This document shows, piece after piece, positions 28,369 to 38,815 of a stretch of DNA of 64,000 bases (its first letter is position 1; every line of letters starts with the position of its first letter). The notes below the pieces were generated by a model, which saw only the letters and a program-made list of their open reading frames with translations, ran no database searches and was not told the DNA's origin. The position numbers were made by a program, and so were the translations under genes. The stretch is from Burkholderia sp. HI2500. GTDB lineage: Bacteria > Pseudomonadota > Gammaproteobacteria > Burkholderiales > Burkholderiaceae. The DNA lies in assembly GCF_002223055.1 (NCBI RefSeq), contig NZ_NKFL01000005.1:310001-374000 (forward strand). Direction: 5' to 3'.

Positions 28369-28543
28369 AATCCTTGTGTGCCCTATCTGCAAAGGCCCGC
28401 TCCACTATGACCGTGCCGCGCAGGAGCTGATCTGCAACGCGGACAAGCTCGCCTACCCGATCCGCGACGGCATCCCCGTGATGCTGGTCGACGAGGCGCG
28501 CCAGACCGTCGAAGGCACGCCGGTCGACCCGGCCGGCCGCTAA
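28349..28543 (+). CDS. Trm112 family protein (YcaR-like)
   Basis: A 64-residue protein starting at GTG 28349, inside the 3' end of lpxK (20-bp overlap). It has the zinc-ribbon-like beginning [14 protein letters not shown] and the conserved [21 protein letters not shown] segment of the bacterial Trm112/UPF0434 family. Two N-terminal Cys (CPIC) and one downstream Cys are present. Homologues in eukaryotes and archaea activate methyltransferases; the bacterial role is not settled. The position between lpxK and kdsB is a common arrangement. Confidence 0.92.
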   Translation: MDARLLEILVCPICKGPLHYDRAAQELICNADKLAYPIRDGIPVMLVDEARQTVEGTPVDPAGR

Positions 28544-28653
28544 GCCGCCCGACCCGCCCCTCGTAGCGGCCCGTCCGCGGCGAGGGCGCCGAACCCGCCG
28601 GGCGGCCCGCACCCGACGCGCTGCCCGCTCCGTTCTTCTCACCGTCCTCCCCG

Positions 28654-29439
28654 ATGACTCAACCCTTCATCGCCGTCATTCCCGCCCGGCTCGCGTCGAC
28701 GCGGCTCCCGAACAAGCCGCTCGCCGATCTCGGCGGCAAGCCGATGGTCGTGCGCGTCGCCGAACGCGCGCGCGAAGCGGGCGCGCAGCAGGTGCTGGTC
28801 GCGTCCGACGCGCAGAGCGTGCTCGATGCGGCCCGCGATCACGGTTTCGAAGCGGTGCTGACGCGCGCCGACCATCCGTCCGGCACCGACCGGCTCGCGG
28901 AAGTCGCGGCGACGTTCGGGTGGAGCGACGACACCGTCGTCGTCAACGTGCAGGGTGACGAGCCGCTGATCGACCCGGTGCTCGTGCGCGACGTAGCGTC
29001 GCACCTCGCCGCGCATCCGGCCTGCGCGATTGCGACGGCAGCCCACCCGATCCACGACGCGGCCGACGTGTTCAACCCGAACGTGGTGAAGGTCGCGCTC
29101 GACGCGCAGAGCGTCGCGCTGTACTTCTCGCGCGCGCCGATTCCGTGGAGCCGGGACGCGTACCAGCCGCACTGGCCCGACGTCGCGGCCATGCCAGCAC
29201 CGGCCTTCCCGGTCTACCGGCACATCGGCCTCTATGCGTATCGCGCGCGTTTCCTGCGCACCTATCCGACGCTCGCGCAGGCGCCGATCGAACAGGCCGA
29301 GCAGCTCGAGCAGCTGCGCGCGCTCTGGCACGGCGAGCGCATCGCAGTGCTGATCACCGCGTCCGCACCGGAAGCCGGCATCGACACACCGGCCGATCTC
29401 GCACGCGTGCAGGCCCTTTTTCAGCCGTCATCAAAATAA
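28654..29439 (+). CDS. kdsB: 3-deoxy-manno-octulosonate cytidylyltransferase
   Basis: A 261-residue cytosolic enzyme that activates Kdo with CTP to CMP-Kdo for the LPS inner core. The N-terminal nucleotidyltransferase motif is [31 protein letters not shown] provides the Mg/CTP-binding Asp, and further family blocks are [21 protein letters not shown] and [14 protein letters not shown]. The ATG at 28654 gives full family length. It lies 110 bp after the Trm112 gene and is probably co-transcribed with lpxK. Confidence 0.96.
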   Translation: MTQPFIAVIPARLASTRLPNKPLADLGGKPMVVRVAERAREAGAQQVLVASDAQSVLDAARDHGFEAVLTRADHPSGTDRLAEVAATFGWSDDTVVVNVQGDEPLIDPVLVRDVASHLAAHPACAIATAAHPIHDAADVFNPNVVKVALDAQSVALYFSRAPIPWSRDAYQPHWPDVAAMPAPAFPVYRHIGLYAYRARFLRTYPTLAQAPIEQAEQLEQLRALWHGERIAVLITASAPEAGIDTPADLARVQALFQPSSK

Positions 29440-29497
29440 CCCGTGGCATAATCAGGCGATTGTGCGAGCCGTCCGCGACCAGCGCGTCCTCGCTTGA

Positions 29498-30310
<813 letters not shown>

Positions 30311-30330
30311 GCAGCGCATCGCGCACCCGC

Positions 30331-30359
30331 AAGCCGCCCTTTCCGGGCGGCTTTTTTTT
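30331..30359 (+). terminator. Rho-independent terminator after adk
   Basis: AAGCCGCCC and GGGCGGCTT form a 9-bp stem around a 5-base loop followed by TTTTTT, 20 bp after the adk stop codon. Confidence 0.88.
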
Positions 30360-30604
30360 GCCCGGCCGGAATTGGCACGACCGTTCTGGTCCCGCAGTCG
30401 CGCGAGCGTGCCCCGTACAATCGGTCGGGTGCGGGCGCTCGCGTGACCCGGGCGCCGGCATTTCAACCCATCGCGCGGCATTGAACCAGGCAACCGCTTG
30501 GCGCGGAACCGCAACCCGCGCCGAAGCGCCGATAGCGGTGACCACATTGGACGGCCGCGCCCTGAGCGCTGAAGCGCCACGGGCGCTCAACAACGGAGAC
30601 AGTC

Positions 30605-31363
30605 ATGGAAATTCGCGGCAACGTGTTTCTGATCACGGGCGGCGCATCGGGCCTCGGCGCCGGCACCGCGCGGATGCTCGCGCAGGCAGGCGGCACGGTC
30701 GTGCTCGCCGACCTAAACGACGCGGCGGGCACCGCGCTCGCGACCGAACTGGGCGGCCGCTTCGTGCACTGCGACGTGTCGAGCGAAGCCGACGCCCAGG
30801 CCGCCGTCAGCGCGGCGACGCAAGCCGGCACGCTGCGCGGCCTCGTGAACTGCGCGGGCATCGCGCCCGCCGCGAAGACCGTCGGCAAGGACGGCGCGCA
30901 TCCGCTCGACGTGTTCGCGAAGACGATCAACGTGAACCTCATCGGCACGTTCAACATGATCCGGCTCGCGGCCGCCGCGATGGCGGCCACCGCGCCGACC
31001 GCGGACGGCGAGCGCGGCGTGATCGTCAGCACCGCGTCGGTCGCCGCGTTCGACGGGCAGATCGGCCAGGCCGCGTACGCGGCGTCGAAAGCCGGCGTCG
31101 CGGGCATGACGCTGCCGATCGCGCGCGACCTGTCGCGCAGCGGCATCCGCGTGATGACGATCGCGCCCGGCCTGTTCGAGACGCCGATGCTGCTCGGCAT
31201 GCCGCAGGACGTGCAGGACGCGCTCGGCGCGATGGTGCCGTTCCCGCCGCGGCTCGGCAAACCGGCCGAATACGCGCTGCTGGTGCGCCAGATCGTCGAG
31301 AATCCGATGCTCAACGGCGAAGTGATCCGCCTCGACGGTGCGATCCGGATGCAGCCGAAATAG
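30605..31363 (+). CDS. Short-chain dehydrogenase/reductase, 3-hydroxyacyl-CoA dehydrogenase type 2-like
   Basis: A 252-residue SDR. The NAD-binding motif is [10 protein letters not shown] (residues 11-20), followed by ADLND, VNCAGIA and the catalytic YAASKAG with an upstream Ser (STASVAAF). The insert [17 protein letters not shown] and the end [15 protein letters not shown] are typical of the HSD10/3-hydroxy-2-methylbutyryl-CoA dehydrogenase group, used in fatty-acid or isoleucine catabolism. That assignment is by similarity and the substrate is not certain. The gene is separated from adk by a terminator and 294 bp, so it has its own promoter. Confidence 0.9.
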   Translation: MEIRGNVFLITGGASGLGAGTARMLAQAGGTVVLADLNDAAGTALATELGGRFVHCDVSSEADAQAAVSAATQAGTLRGLVNCAGIAPAAKTVGKDGAHPLDVFAKTINVNLIGTFNMIRLAAAAMAATAPTADGERGVIVSTASVAAFDGQIGQAAYAASKAGVAGMTLPIARDLSRSGIRVMTIAPGLFETPMLLGMPQDVQDALGAMVPFPPRLGKPAEYALLVRQIVENPMLNGEVIRLDGAIRMQPK

Positions 31364-31372
31364 GCACAAAAA

Positions 31373-31391
31373 ACGCCCGCGATGCGGGCGT
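31373..31391. terminator. Hairpin terminator between the SDR gene and sirB1
   Basis: ACGCCCGC and GCGGGCGT form an 8-bp stem with a GAT loop, preceded by an A-tract and followed by a T-containing stretch. It lies between two convergent genes and is likely bidirectional. Confidence 0.65.
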
Positions 31392-31426
31392 CCTTTCATT
31401 CAGGGTGCCAGCAGCGTGGCAGCGGC

Positions 31427-32269
31427 TCAGTCCTCGCCGTCGCGCTGCATCCGCTGCCGCAATTCGGTCACCTGCGACTCGACGACGGTGGCGTCGTCCG
31501 CGTCCGGCCGCTCGCCGAGATACAGTTCGAGATCCTCGAGCGCGGGCCGCAGGTAATCGAGCCGCGCATACGCGAACCCGCGGTCGCGGACTTCGTCGAG
31601 GTGCTCGGGCAGCAGGATCACGAGCCGCTGCTGCACCGCGAGCAGCCGCTGCCAGCGTTCCGTCTGAAGATAGATCGTCTTCAGGTTGCGCAGCATCCGC
31701 GCGATGATCTCGCGGCTCGTCGCCGGCTGCAGCAGCGCGCGCAACGCGCTGTCGACCGCGCCGGCCGCCCGCGCGACGTACGGCTCGAGCATCTCGACCA
31801 TCTCGGCTTCGGACAGCGAATGGCCGTTGGCCGGATCGATGATCAGGTCGCCGTCCGGCAGCGTGACGCGCAGCAGGAAGTGGCCGGGGAACGACACGCC
31901 GCGCGCCGGCACGCCGATCTGCTCGGCGAGCTCCAGGTACAGCACCGACAGCGAGATCGGGATCCCGCGCCGCCGCTTCAGCACGGCGTTCAGGTGGCTG
32001 TTATCGGGGTCGTAGTAGTCGTTGTGATTGCACGCGAAGCCGAGCTCGCGGAAGAAGAAATCGTTCAGCGCGGCGACGCGGCCCTTCAGGTCCGCATCGT
32101 CCGTGAGCCGCCGGCGCAACCGCGCCGCCAGCATGTCGAGTTCGGCCAGCGTGCCCTGCAGGTCGAGGTCGGGATACGCGTCCTGCGCCAGCGACAGCGC
32201 CGCTTCCGTGACGGGCAGACTGTCGTCGTCTGCCACGAGCGTGCTGAAGTAGTCGAGGACGCGGGTCAT
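31427..32269 (-). CDS. SirB1 family protein (transglutaminase-like fold plus TPR)
   Basis: A 280-residue protein. The N-terminal two thirds match the SirB1/UPF0162 transglutaminase-like domain (FFFRELGFACNHNDYYDP, then RRGIPISLSVLYLELAEQIG, GVSFPGHFLLR and IIDPANG); the catalytic Cys of true transglutaminases falls near ACNHNDYY. The C-terminal part (LLQPATSREIIARMLRNLKT, then YARLDYLRPALEDLELYL) is TPR-like. Function is not established. The ATG at 32269 lies 8 bp after the murJ stop codon, so the two are an operon. Confidence 0.9.
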   Translation of the reverse strand: MTRVLDYFSTLVADDDSLPVTEAALSLAQDAYPDLDLQGTLAELDMLAARLRRRLTDDADLKGRVAALNDFFFRELGFACNHNDYYDPDNSHLNAVLKRRRGIPISLSVLYLELAEQIGVPARGVSFPGHFLLRVTLPDGDLIIDPANGHSLSEAEMVEMLEPYVARAAGAVDSALRALLQPATSREIIARMLRNLKTIYLQTERWQRLLAVQQRLVILLPEHLDEVRDRGFAYARLDYLRPALEDLELYLGERPDADDATVVESQVTELRQRMQRDGED

Positions 32270-32277
32270 TGCGGTCG

Positions 32278-33828
32278 TCACTTGGCGCGCCTTCTGAAAT
32301 AAGCGTATTTGAAGCCCATCACCCACAACATACCGAAATATAGTGCAGCGAACAGCACGAGGCACGCGGCCATCAGCGCGATGCGATCGAGCGGCTGCGT
32401 ACGCATCCCGGTCCAGTCGAAGCTGATCGACAGCCAGTGCATCAGGCCGGCGAGCACGAGCGCCGCGCCGATCAGCTGCACGAAGAAGCGCAGCCAGCCC
32501 GGCGACGGCTGGTAGATGCCGCGCTTGCGCAGCCCGATGAACAGCAGCAGCGAGTTCAGGCACGCACCGACGCCGATGCTCAGCGTCAGGCCCGCGTGGC
32601 CGATCAGCGGCACGAACACGTAGTTCGAGATCTGCGTGACGATCAGCACGCCGATCGCGATCTTCACGGGCGTCTTGATGTCCTGCTTCGCATAGAAGCC
32701 CGGCGCGAGGATCTTGATCAGGATGATGCCGACGAGGCCGATCCCGTAAGTCGCCAGCGCGCGCGCGACCATCGTGACGGTGTGCGCGTCGAACTTGCCG
32801 TAGTTGAACAGGGTCGCGGTGAGCGGTGTCGCGAAGAAGAACAGCGCGAGCGCGCTCGGCGCCGCGAGCAGGAACGTGACGCGCAGGCCCCAGTCGAGCA
32901 GCGCCGAATACTCGTGCGAATCGGCATCGACGTGCGCCTTCGACAGGCTCGGCAGCAGGATCGTGCCGAGCGCGACGCCGAGCAGCGCCGTCGGGAATTC
33001 CATCAGGCGGTCGGCGTAGTTGATCCACGACACGGCGCCCTGCCCGAGCCGCGACGCGATGTTGGTGTTGATGATCAGCGACAGTTGCGCGACCGACACC
33101 GCGAACGTCGCGGGCACCATCTTCGCGAGCACGCGCTTCACGCCCGGGTGGCGCAGCGCGCGCAGCGGGTTGAGGCCGATCAGCGGCACCATGTCGATCT
33201 TCTTCAGGCCCGGCAACTGCACGAGGAACTGCAGCACGCCGCCGACGATGACGGCCCATGCGAGCGCGAACACCGGCACCTTCAGGTGCGGCGCGACGAA
33301 CACCGCCGCGGCGATGAACGCGACGTTGAGCAGCACCGGCGCGAACGCGGGCAGCGAGAAGCTCTTGTACGTGTTCAGCACGCCGGAGGCGAGCGTCGTC
33401 AACGAGATGAACACGATGTACGGGAACATGATCTGCGTCATCGTGACCGCGAGCGGGAACGCCTGCCCGTCGGTGTGCAGGCCGGACGCGACGGCGAACA
33501 CGACCCACGATGCGCCGGCGATCCCGACCACCGACAGCACGGCAAGCGCCCACGCGAGCACGGTCGACATCGCGTCGACGAGCGCTTTCGTCGCGTCATG
33601 CCCCTGCTGGTTCTTGAACTCGGCGAGGATCGGCACGAACGCCTGCGAGAACGCGCCTTCGGCAGACAGGCGGCGCAGCAGGTTCGGGATACGGAAGGCG
33701 ACGTAGAACGCGTCGGTGTATTGACTGGCGCCGAACGCACGGGCGATCAGCGTCTCGCGGGCCAGTCCGGTCACGCGCGACAGCAGCGTGAAGCCGCTGA
33801 CCGTCAGCAGGGCTCGGAATAGATTCAT
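32278..33828 (-). CDS. murJ: Lipid II flippase MurJ (MviN)
   Basis: A 516-residue inner-membrane protein with 14 predicted helices of the MOP superfamily. It begins MNLFRALLTVSGFTLLSR, and has GLARETLIARAFG, SAEGAFSQAFVPIL and SLSKAHVDADSHE. Arg residues lining the central cavity (RVTGLARE, RRLSAEG) are conserved. It moves lipid II across the membrane for peptidoglycan assembly. It is transcribed leftward, with sirB1 8 bp downstream, and is divergent from rpsT with 304 bp between starts, as in many beta-proteobacteria. Confidence 0.96.
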   Translation of the reverse strand: MNLFRALLTVSGFTLLSRVTGLARETLIARAFGASQYTDAFYVAFRIPNLLRRLSAEGAFSQAFVPILAEFKNQQGHDATKALVDAMSTVLAWALAVLSVVGIAGASWVVFAVASGLHTDGQAFPLAVTMTQIMFPYIVFISLTTLASGVLNTYKSFSLPAFAPVLLNVAFIAAAVFVAPHLKVPVFALAWAVIVGGVLQFLVQLPGLKKIDMVPLIGLNPLRALRHPGVKRVLAKMVPATFAVSVAQLSLIINTNIASRLGQGAVSWINYADRLMEFPTALLGVALGTILLPSLSKAHVDADSHEYSALLDWGLRVTFLLAAPSALALFFFATPLTATLFNYGKFDAHTVTMVARALATYGIGLVGIILIKILAPGFYAKQDIKTPVKIAIGVLIVTQISNYVFVPLIGHAGLTLSIGVGACLNSLLLFIGLRKRGIYQPSPGWLRFFVQLIGAALVLAGLMHWLSISFDWTGMRTQPLDRIALMAACLVLFAALYFGMLWVMGFKYAYFRRRAK

Positions 33829-33927
33829 GGGGCGCTTATTATACGGACGTTGCGTGGCCCGGCCAGCGGCCGATGCCGAAAAGCGCGCACGCGTTCGGCG
33901 CCGTCCTCGGCGGGTGTCACGTTGAAC

Positions 33928-33957
33928 TTGCCACGCGCTTGATTTCGTTGCTATAAT
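33928..33957 (+). promoter_or_regulatory. Sigma-70 promoter for rpsT
   Basis: TTGCCA (33928-33933) and a perfect TATAAT (33952-33957) are spaced by 18 bp. Transcription from here would give a leader of about 170 nt before rpsT, long enough for the translational feedback known for S20 in E. coli. Confidence 0.65.
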
Positions 33958-34132
33958 CGCCGGTTTCTAGGCTCGTACATGCACGGCAACTGCCGTTTTC
34001 ATGTCCCTGCCTCGGTTAAAATCACCGTTTTTTATGCGCCCCTGGGCAATCGCTCTCAGGGGACGGATCGAAAAGCAGCGCTTGGCCGTCTAGGCTCCAA
34101 GCTCTGGAAACAGGACAGGATAAGGAACCGTC

Positions 34133-34405
34133 ATGGCTAACTCCGCACAAGCACGCAAGCGCGCCCGCCAGGCCGCGAAGGCAAATTCGCACAACTCGGC
34201 GCTGCGCTCGAAATTCCGTACCGCGATCAAGGCTGTTCGCAAGGCTGTCGACGCCGGCGATCAAGCAAAGGCTGCAGAGCTGTTCAAGTCTGCCGTCAAG
34301 ACGATCGACACGATCGCCGACAAGAAGATCGTTCACAAGAACAAGGCCGCTCGCAGCAAGAGCCGCCTGGCCGCAGCCGTCAAGGGTCTGCAGGCAGCAG
34401 CGTAA
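34133..34405 (+). CDS. rpsT: 30S ribosomal protein S20
   Basis: A 90-residue basic protein with the full S20 pattern: [14 protein letters not shown] at the start, a three-helix body ([18 protein letters not shown], then [20 protein letters not shown]) and an Ala-rich end. It binds 16S rRNA and is needed for 30S assembly. AAGGAACC precedes the ATG. Codon use is skewed towards those of highly expressed genes (GCT, AAG, CGC). It is monocistronic, with two hairpins after it. Confidence 0.98.
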   Translation: MANSAQARKRARQAAKANSHNSALRSKFRTAIKAVRKAVDAGDQAKAAELFKSAVKTIDTIADKKIVHKNKAARSKSRLAAAVKGLQAAA

Positions 34406-34452
34406 ATCCGGTGCGCCCGCTCACGCGGGCGTTCCTGTTTCCTGCGATCGCA

Positions 34453-34478
34453 AAAAAGCCCGCCTAGGCGGGCTTTTT
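34453..34478. terminator. Bidirectional terminator between rpsT and the DUF3579 gene
   Basis: AAAAAGCCCGCC and GGCGGGCTTTTT form a perfect 12-bp stem with a TA loop, suited to stop transcription from both sides. A smaller hairpin (CGCCCGC/GCGGGCG) lies upstream at about 34413-34430. Confidence 0.87.
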
Positions 34479-34561
34479 GTCGCCTGTCGCCAGCGCATGC
34501 TGCTGGCCGGTGACAGTTGCCACGAGGGCGGGCGCGGCAAGCGCCCTAGCCCGCGCCGGCA

Positions 34562-34882
34562 TCACTTCTTCGCGTCGTAGTCCGGCAGTTCGCACGCCTC
34601 GGTCACGACGAGGTTGTTGTCCTTCGCGAAATTCAGCACGAAATCGAACGCCATCGGCTCGACGTCGCGCAGCCGGGAATCGAGGATCACGCATTTCAGG
34701 TCGCCGAGCATCGTCGGACGCACGTAGAGCGAATACTGGAGACGCGCGTTCCGCCCGCTCGCCCCCGGCCCGAAGCAGGCCATCACACCGGCCAGACGTT
34801 CCGACCAGTCGCTCGGGCGAAACTTTTTCCCGTCTTTCGTGATGCCCTGGATGAAGAATTCGGTCGGAGGGGTTTCAGCCAT
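34562..34882 (-). CDS. DUF3579 domain protein
   Basis: A 106-residue soluble protein matching the DUF3579 family of beta-proteobacteria: TEFFIQGITKDGKKFRPSDW, then ERLAGVMACFG, QYSLYVRP, KCVILDSRLRDVEPMAF and NNLVVTEACELP. Function unknown. The ATG at 34882 follows GGGTAACCAC; a perfect TATAAT on the minus strand at 35103-35098 could be its -10 element, with a leader of about 210 nt. Being placed between rpsT and argF is a common arrangement in the order. Confidence 0.9.
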   Translation of the reverse strand: MAETPPTEFFIQGITKDGKKFRPSDWSERLAGVMACFGPGASGRNARLQYSLYVRPTMLGDLKCVILDSRLRDVEPMAFDFVLNFAKDNNLVVTEACELPDYDAKK

Positions 34883-35295
34883 GTGGTTACCCAAGTGACG
34901 GCCCGGCGATGTCCAGGCAACGGCGCCTGGATACGCGAACACAAAGCTGAAACGGACGGCGGCACAAGCATTCCGATATCCCGAAAACGGGACGTCGGTG
35001 CGCGCCACCGGCGGACTGCACCGGATTTGTGCAGCGCACGGCTTGTGTCCGGCAGAGCGCGAAGAGGCTTGCCTGCCGGGCTGGAGAAAACTTTTGAATT
35101 ATACCGCAGCGCGCCATCGCGCGCCGTCCCGCCACCCCTTCTCCTACGTCGCTTGCCGCGCGCGGCGATCGTGCCCCGCTTCTCTCCGCGGCTCGTCAAA
35201 GCACAGAAAATCCTTTATGCTGCTTTGAGTTATCCACACCCGACGGCGGCGCCGTCCGGCCTTGCTGCCGGGTGCAACCCGCCGTATTTCGCTTC
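34883..35295. other. 413-bp divergent region between DUF3579 gene and argF
   Basis: Non-coding. It contains a minus-strand TATAAT (35103-35098) and, close to argF, the perfect DnaA box TTATCCACA at 35230-35238. I see no convincing -35 partner and no clear ArgR box. Confidence 0.4.
35230..35238 (+). promoter_or_regulatory. Perfect DnaA box TTATCCACA upstream of argF
   Basis: Exact DnaA 9-mer, 58 bp upstream of the argF start, in the same orientation as the gene and preceded by GAG as at the 27157 copy. Confidence 0.5.
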
Positions 35296-36225
35296 ATGAC
35301 CACCAAAACCATTCGTCACTACCTGCAGTTCAAGGATTTCTCGCTGGAAGACTACGAGTACGTGCTCGAACGCACGGGTATCCTGAAGCGCAAGTTCAAG
35401 AACTACGAGACCTATCACCCGCTGCACGACCGCACGCTCGCGATGATCTTCGAGAAGAGCTCGACTCGCACGCGCCTGTCGTTCGAAGCCGGGATCTTCC
35501 AGCTCGGAGGCCACGCCGTCTTCATGAGCACGCGCGACACGCAGCTCGGCCGCGGCGAACCCGTCGAGGATTCCGCGCAGGTCATCTCGCGAATGGTCGA
35601 CATCATCATGATCCGCACGTTCGAGCAGGACGTCATCAAGCGCTTCGCGGACAATTCCCGCGTGCCGGTGATCAACGGCCTGACGAACGAGTACCACCCG
35701 TGCCAGGTGCTCGCCGACATCTTCACGTATTACGAGCACCGCGGCCCGATCGCCGGCAAGACCGTCGCGTGGGTCGGCGATGCGAACAACATGCTCTACA
35801 CGTGGATCGAAGCCGCGCAGATCCTCGGCTTCAAGCTGCGCCTGTCCACGCCGCCCGGCTACGCGCTCGACATGAAGCTCGTGTCGCCCGACAGCGCGCC
35901 GTTCTACGAGGTGTTCGACGATCCGAACGAAGCATGCAAGGGCGCCGACCTCGTCACTACCGACGTGTGGACGAGCATGGGCTTCGAGGCCGAGAACGAG
36001 GCCCGCAAGCAGGCGTTCGCCGACTGGTGCGTCGACGAGGAAATGATGGGGCACGCGAACCCGGACGCCCTCTTCATGCACTGCCTGCCCGCGCACCGCG
36101 GCGAGGAAGTGACGGCCGGCGTGATCGACGGCCCGCAGAGCGTCGTGTGGGACGAAGCGGAAAACCGCCTGCACGTGCAGAAGGCGCTGATGGAATTCCT
36201 GCTGCTCGGCCGCCTCAAGCACTGA
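35296..36225 (+). CDS. argF: Ornithine carbamoyltransferase, anabolic type
   Basis: A 309-residue enzyme converting ornithine and carbamoyl phosphate to citrulline (arginine biosynthesis). The carbamoyl-phosphate site is EKSSTRTRLSFE (about residues 53-64), followed by NEYHPCQVLADI, VAWVGDANNML and the ornithine-binding FMHCLPAHRGEEV. Overall length and the GGHAVFMSTRDTQLGRGE block fit the anabolic ArgF/OTC group. The ATG at 35296 is chosen; a GTG at 35272 would add 8 residues. It is followed by a strong terminator shared with murB. Confidence 0.96.
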   Translation: MTTKTIRHYLQFKDFSLEDYEYVLERTGILKRKFKNYETYHPLHDRTLAMIFEKSSTRTRLSFEAGIFQLGGHAVFMSTRDTQLGRGEPVEDSAQVISRMVDIIMIRTFEQDVIKRFADNSRVPVINGLTNEYHPCQVLADIFTYYEHRGPIAGKTVAWVGDANNMLYTWIEAAQILGFKLRLSTPPGYALDMKLVSPDSAPFYEVFDDPNEACKGADLVTTDVWTSMGFEAENEARKQAFADWCVDEEMMGHANPDALFMHCLPAHRGEEVTAGVIDGPQSVVWDEAENRLHVQKALMEFLLLGRLKH

Positions 36226-36250
36226 CGCGCCGGCAACCCGCCAGCTCATG

Positions 36251-36282
36251 AAAAAAGCGCCGATCGACGATCGGCGCTTTTT
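36251..36282. terminator. Bidirectional terminator between argF and murB
   Basis: AAAAAGCGCCGAT and ATCGGCGCTTTTT form a 13-bp stem with a CGACG loop, with A and T tracts for both directions, between two convergent genes. Confidence 0.87.
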
Positions 36283-36316
36283 GTTTGGGCGCGGGAAAAG
36301 CGGTGCTGAACCCGCG

Positions 36317-37366
36317 TTACAGGCAGACCGGTTCGGGCTCGAGTTCGACGCCGAAACGGGCGCGCACGTCGGCCTGGATCGCCTGCGCCAGCGCGAGCAC
36401 GTCGGCCCCCGTCGCGCCGCCGCGATTGACGAGCACGAGCGCCTGTCGGTCGTGCACGGCCGCCGCGCCCAGCGCGCGCCCCTTCCAGCCGCAGCGGTCG
36501 ATCAGCCAGCCGGCCGCGAGCTTGACCTGCCCGTCCGGCTGCGGATACGACACGACTTCCGGCGCGCGGGCGCGCAGCGCATCGAACTGCGCGGCATCGA
36601 TCACCGGATTCTTGAAGAAACTGCCCGCGTTGCCGAGGACGAGCGGATCGGGCAGCTTCGCGCGGCGGATCGCGACGACCGCGTCGAACACGTCGCGCGC
36701 CGTGGCCGCATCGGGTGCAATGCCTCGGGCGTCGAGTTCGCGCGTGACGTCCGCGTAGCCGAGCCGCGGCGCCCACTGCTTCGGCAACCGGAACGTCACC
36801 GACACGATCGCGAACCGGCCGCGCCCTTCCCGCTTGAAGAAGCTGTCGCGATAGCCGAACGCGCAGCGCGCGGCGTCGAAACGCTCGCTGCGCCCCGTCG
36901 CCAGCTCGACCGCGACCAGCGAGTCGAAATACGCCTTCATCTCGAGGCCATATGCGCCGATGTTCTGGATCGGCGCGGCGCCGACCGTGCCCGGAATCAG
37001 CGCAAGGTTCTCGAGGCCCGCCATCCCGTGCTCGAGCGTCCACGCGACGAATGCGTGCCAGTTCTCGCCGCCGCCGGCCTCGACGTACCACGCGTCGTCG
37101 TCCTCGCGTACGACGCGGCGGCCCGCGATCTCGTCGAGCAGCACGACGCCGTCGAAGTCGCGCGTGAACACGACGTTGCTGCCGCCGCCGAGCACGAGTT
37201 GCGGCAGGTTCGCGACGTGCGGGTCGCGATGGAGCGCCTCGAACTGCGACGCATGCGTGATGCGCGCGGCAAAGCGCGCGGTCGCGGCGATGCCGAACGT
37301 GTTGTGCGCGGCGAGCGGATAGTCGGGAAGCAGCGACAGGGCGGAATCGTCAGAAGGCATCGGCAT
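36317..37366 (-). CDS. murB: UDP-N-acetylenolpyruvoylglucosamine reductase
   Basis: A 349-residue FAD enzyme of the type I (E. coli-like) group that reduces UDP-GlcNAc-enolpyruvate to UDP-MurNAc in peptidoglycan synthesis. The FAD-binding part has [28 protein letters not shown] and [17 protein letters not shown]. The substrate part has FGYRDSFFK with the conserved Tyr and Ser positions, [12 protein letters not shown] with the catalytic Ser, and [13 protein letters not shown]. The C-terminal Glu region ([10 protein letters not shown]) is intact. The ATG at 37366 is chosen; MPSDD two codons later is also possible. Confidence 0.96.
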   Translation of the reverse strand: MPMPSDDSALSLLPDYPLAAHNTFGIAATARFAARITHASQFEALHRDPHVANLPQLVLGGGSNVVFTRDFDGVVLLDEIAGRRVVREDDDAWYVEAGGGENWHAFVAWTLEHGMAGLENLALIPGTVGAAPIQNIGAYGLEMKAYFDSLVAVELATGRSERFDAARCAFGYRDSFFKREGRGRFAIVSVTFRLPKQWAPRLGYADVTRELDARGIAPDAATARDVFDAVVAIRRAKLPDPLVLGNAGSFFKNPVIDAAQFDALRARAPEVVSYPQPDGQVKLAAGWLIDRCGWKGRALGAAAVHDRQALVLVNRGGATGADVLALAQAIQADVRARFGVELEPEPVCL

Positions 37367-37503
37367 TCGCGGTCACGTCCGCCCGGGCGGCGCATGGCCG
37401 GCCTTGGGCAAACGGAGGGGCATCGGTAAAATGGCAAACAGTCCGCAATTATAGCGAGTGCCCGCGCGCGAGCCGGGTGCCCGCATCTCAAGGGAGGAAT
37501 GCC

Positions 37504-37989
37504 ATGCCATCGTTCGACGTCGTTTCCGAAGCGAACATGATCGAAGTGAAGAACGCCATCGAGCAGTCGAACAAGGAGATTTCGACGCGCTTCGACTTCA
37601 AGGGCTCCGACGCGCGCGTCGAGCAGAAGGAACGCGAGCTGACGCTGTTCGCCGATGACGATTTCAAGCTCGGCCAGGTCAAGGACGTGCTGATCGGCAA
37701 GCTGGCCAAGCGCAACGTCGACGTGCGCTTCCTCGACTACGGCAAGGTCGAGAAGATCGGCGGCGACAAGGTCAAGCAGATCGTCACCGTGAAGAAAGGC
37801 GTGACCGGCGATCTCGCGAAGAAGATCGTGCGCCTCGTGAAGGACAGCAAGATCAAGGTGCAGGCGAGCATCCAGGGCGACGCCGTGCGCGTGAACGGCA
37901 CCAAGCGCGACGACCTGCAGAGCGTGATCGCGATGCTGCGCAAGGACGTGACCGACACGCCGCTCGACTTCAACAACTTCCGCGACTGA
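37504..37989 (+). CDS. yajQ: YajQ family nucleotide-binding protein
   Basis: A 161-residue protein of two RNP-like domains. Family blocks are [63 protein letters not shown] and the terminal PLDFNNFRD. Members have been reported to bind c-di-GMP and act with transcription factors in Xanthomonas. AGGGAGGAATGCC before the ATG is a strong ribosome site. It is monocistronic and divergent from murB, with 137 bp between starts. Confidence 0.95.
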   Translation: MPSFDVVSEANMIEVKNAIEQSNKEISTRFDFKGSDARVEQKERELTLFADDDFKLGQVKDVLIGKLAKRNVDVRFLDYGKVEKIGGDKVKQIVTVKKGVTGDLAKKIVRLVKDSKIKVQASIQGDAVRVNGTKRDDLQSVIAMLRKDVTDTPLDFNNFRD

Positions 37990-38068
37990 TCGCCGGGCGA
38001 TCCGTCACGTCACCCCGCCGGGCCCCGCACACGCGGCGCGCCCGGCTGCGGCCAGGCGCCGCGCTTCC

Positions 38069-38707
38069 TCAGGCCTTCCCGCCGTCCTGCGCGCCGCCAT
38101 CCGCGGCCGCCTTCTTCTTCTCGCCGATCCGGCTCTCCTGCCCCGCGAGCAGCTTCGCAATGTTGCCGCGGTGACGCCACACGAGCAGCACGCTCATCGC
38201 GAGCACGGCCCATGCGACCGGGTTGTGGCTCGTGCCGAACAGGAACACGTCGAACACCGGCGCGAACACGGCCGCCACCAGCGCCGCGAGCGACGAATAG
38301 CGGAAGAAGAACGCGACGATCAGCCAGGTCAGCGCGGTCGCGAGCCCGAGCACCGGGTGCACCGCGAGCAGCACGCCGGCCGCGGTCGCGACGCCCTTGC
38401 CGCCCTGGAAGCGGAAGAACACCGGATAGAGGTGGCCGAGGAACACGGCGATCGCGACCCATGCGACCGCGACGTCCGGCAGGCCGAAGCGCCGGGCGAG
38501 CCAGACGGCAATCCAGCCCTTGAATGCATCGCCGACGAGCGTCAGGATCGCGGCCTTCTTGTTGCCGCTGCGCAGCACGTTGGTCGCGCCGGGATTCTTC
38601 GACCCGTACGAACGCGGGTCGGCCAGGCCCATCGCGCCACTGACGACGACGGCGAATGACACCGAACCGATCAGGTAGGCAACGAGGGCGGCGAGCAGGA
38701 TCTGCAT
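38069..38707 (-). CDS. plsY: Acyl-phosphate glycerol-3-phosphate acyltransferase
   Basis: A 212-residue inner-membrane protein with five hydrophobic segments. The three family motifs are present: [14 protein letters not shown] (motif 1), [21 protein letters not shown] (motif 2, quoted only in part of its length by key residues H, F, GGKGVAT), and [19 protein letters not shown] (motif 3). PlsY makes lysophosphatidic acid from acyl-phosphate. The tail after motif 3 is a Lys/Ala/Gly-rich extension ([10 protein letters not shown]). The ATG at 38707 is used. It converges on yajQ and is in the same direction as ybaK, 108 bp downstream of it. Confidence 0.95.
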   Translation of the reverse strand: MQILLAALVAYLIGSVSFAVVVSGAMGLADPRSYGSKNPGATNVLRSGNKKAAILTLVGDAFKGWIAVWLARRFGLPDVAVAWVAIAVFLGHLYPVFFRFQGGKGVATAAGVLLAVHPVLGLATALTWLIVAFFFRYSSLAALVAAVFAPVFDVFLFGTSHNPVAWAVLAMSVLLVWRHRGNIAKLLAGQESRIGEKKKAAADGGAQDGGKA

Positions 38708-38815
38708 GCGGAGGACTCTTCTTTCAACGTATCGGTAAAGGGACGGCTGCGCGCGGCACGCCGAAACGGCGCCCATTCTACCGAACGCGCGCCGCCTGCC
38801 ACGAAGGTGAAACCC

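Noticed and set aside
31427..33553. 708-residue minus-strand frame suggesting a MurJ-SirB1 fusion
   Set aside because: Its first part is a wrong frame of murJ; SirB1 has its own ATG at 32269 after the murJ stop codon.
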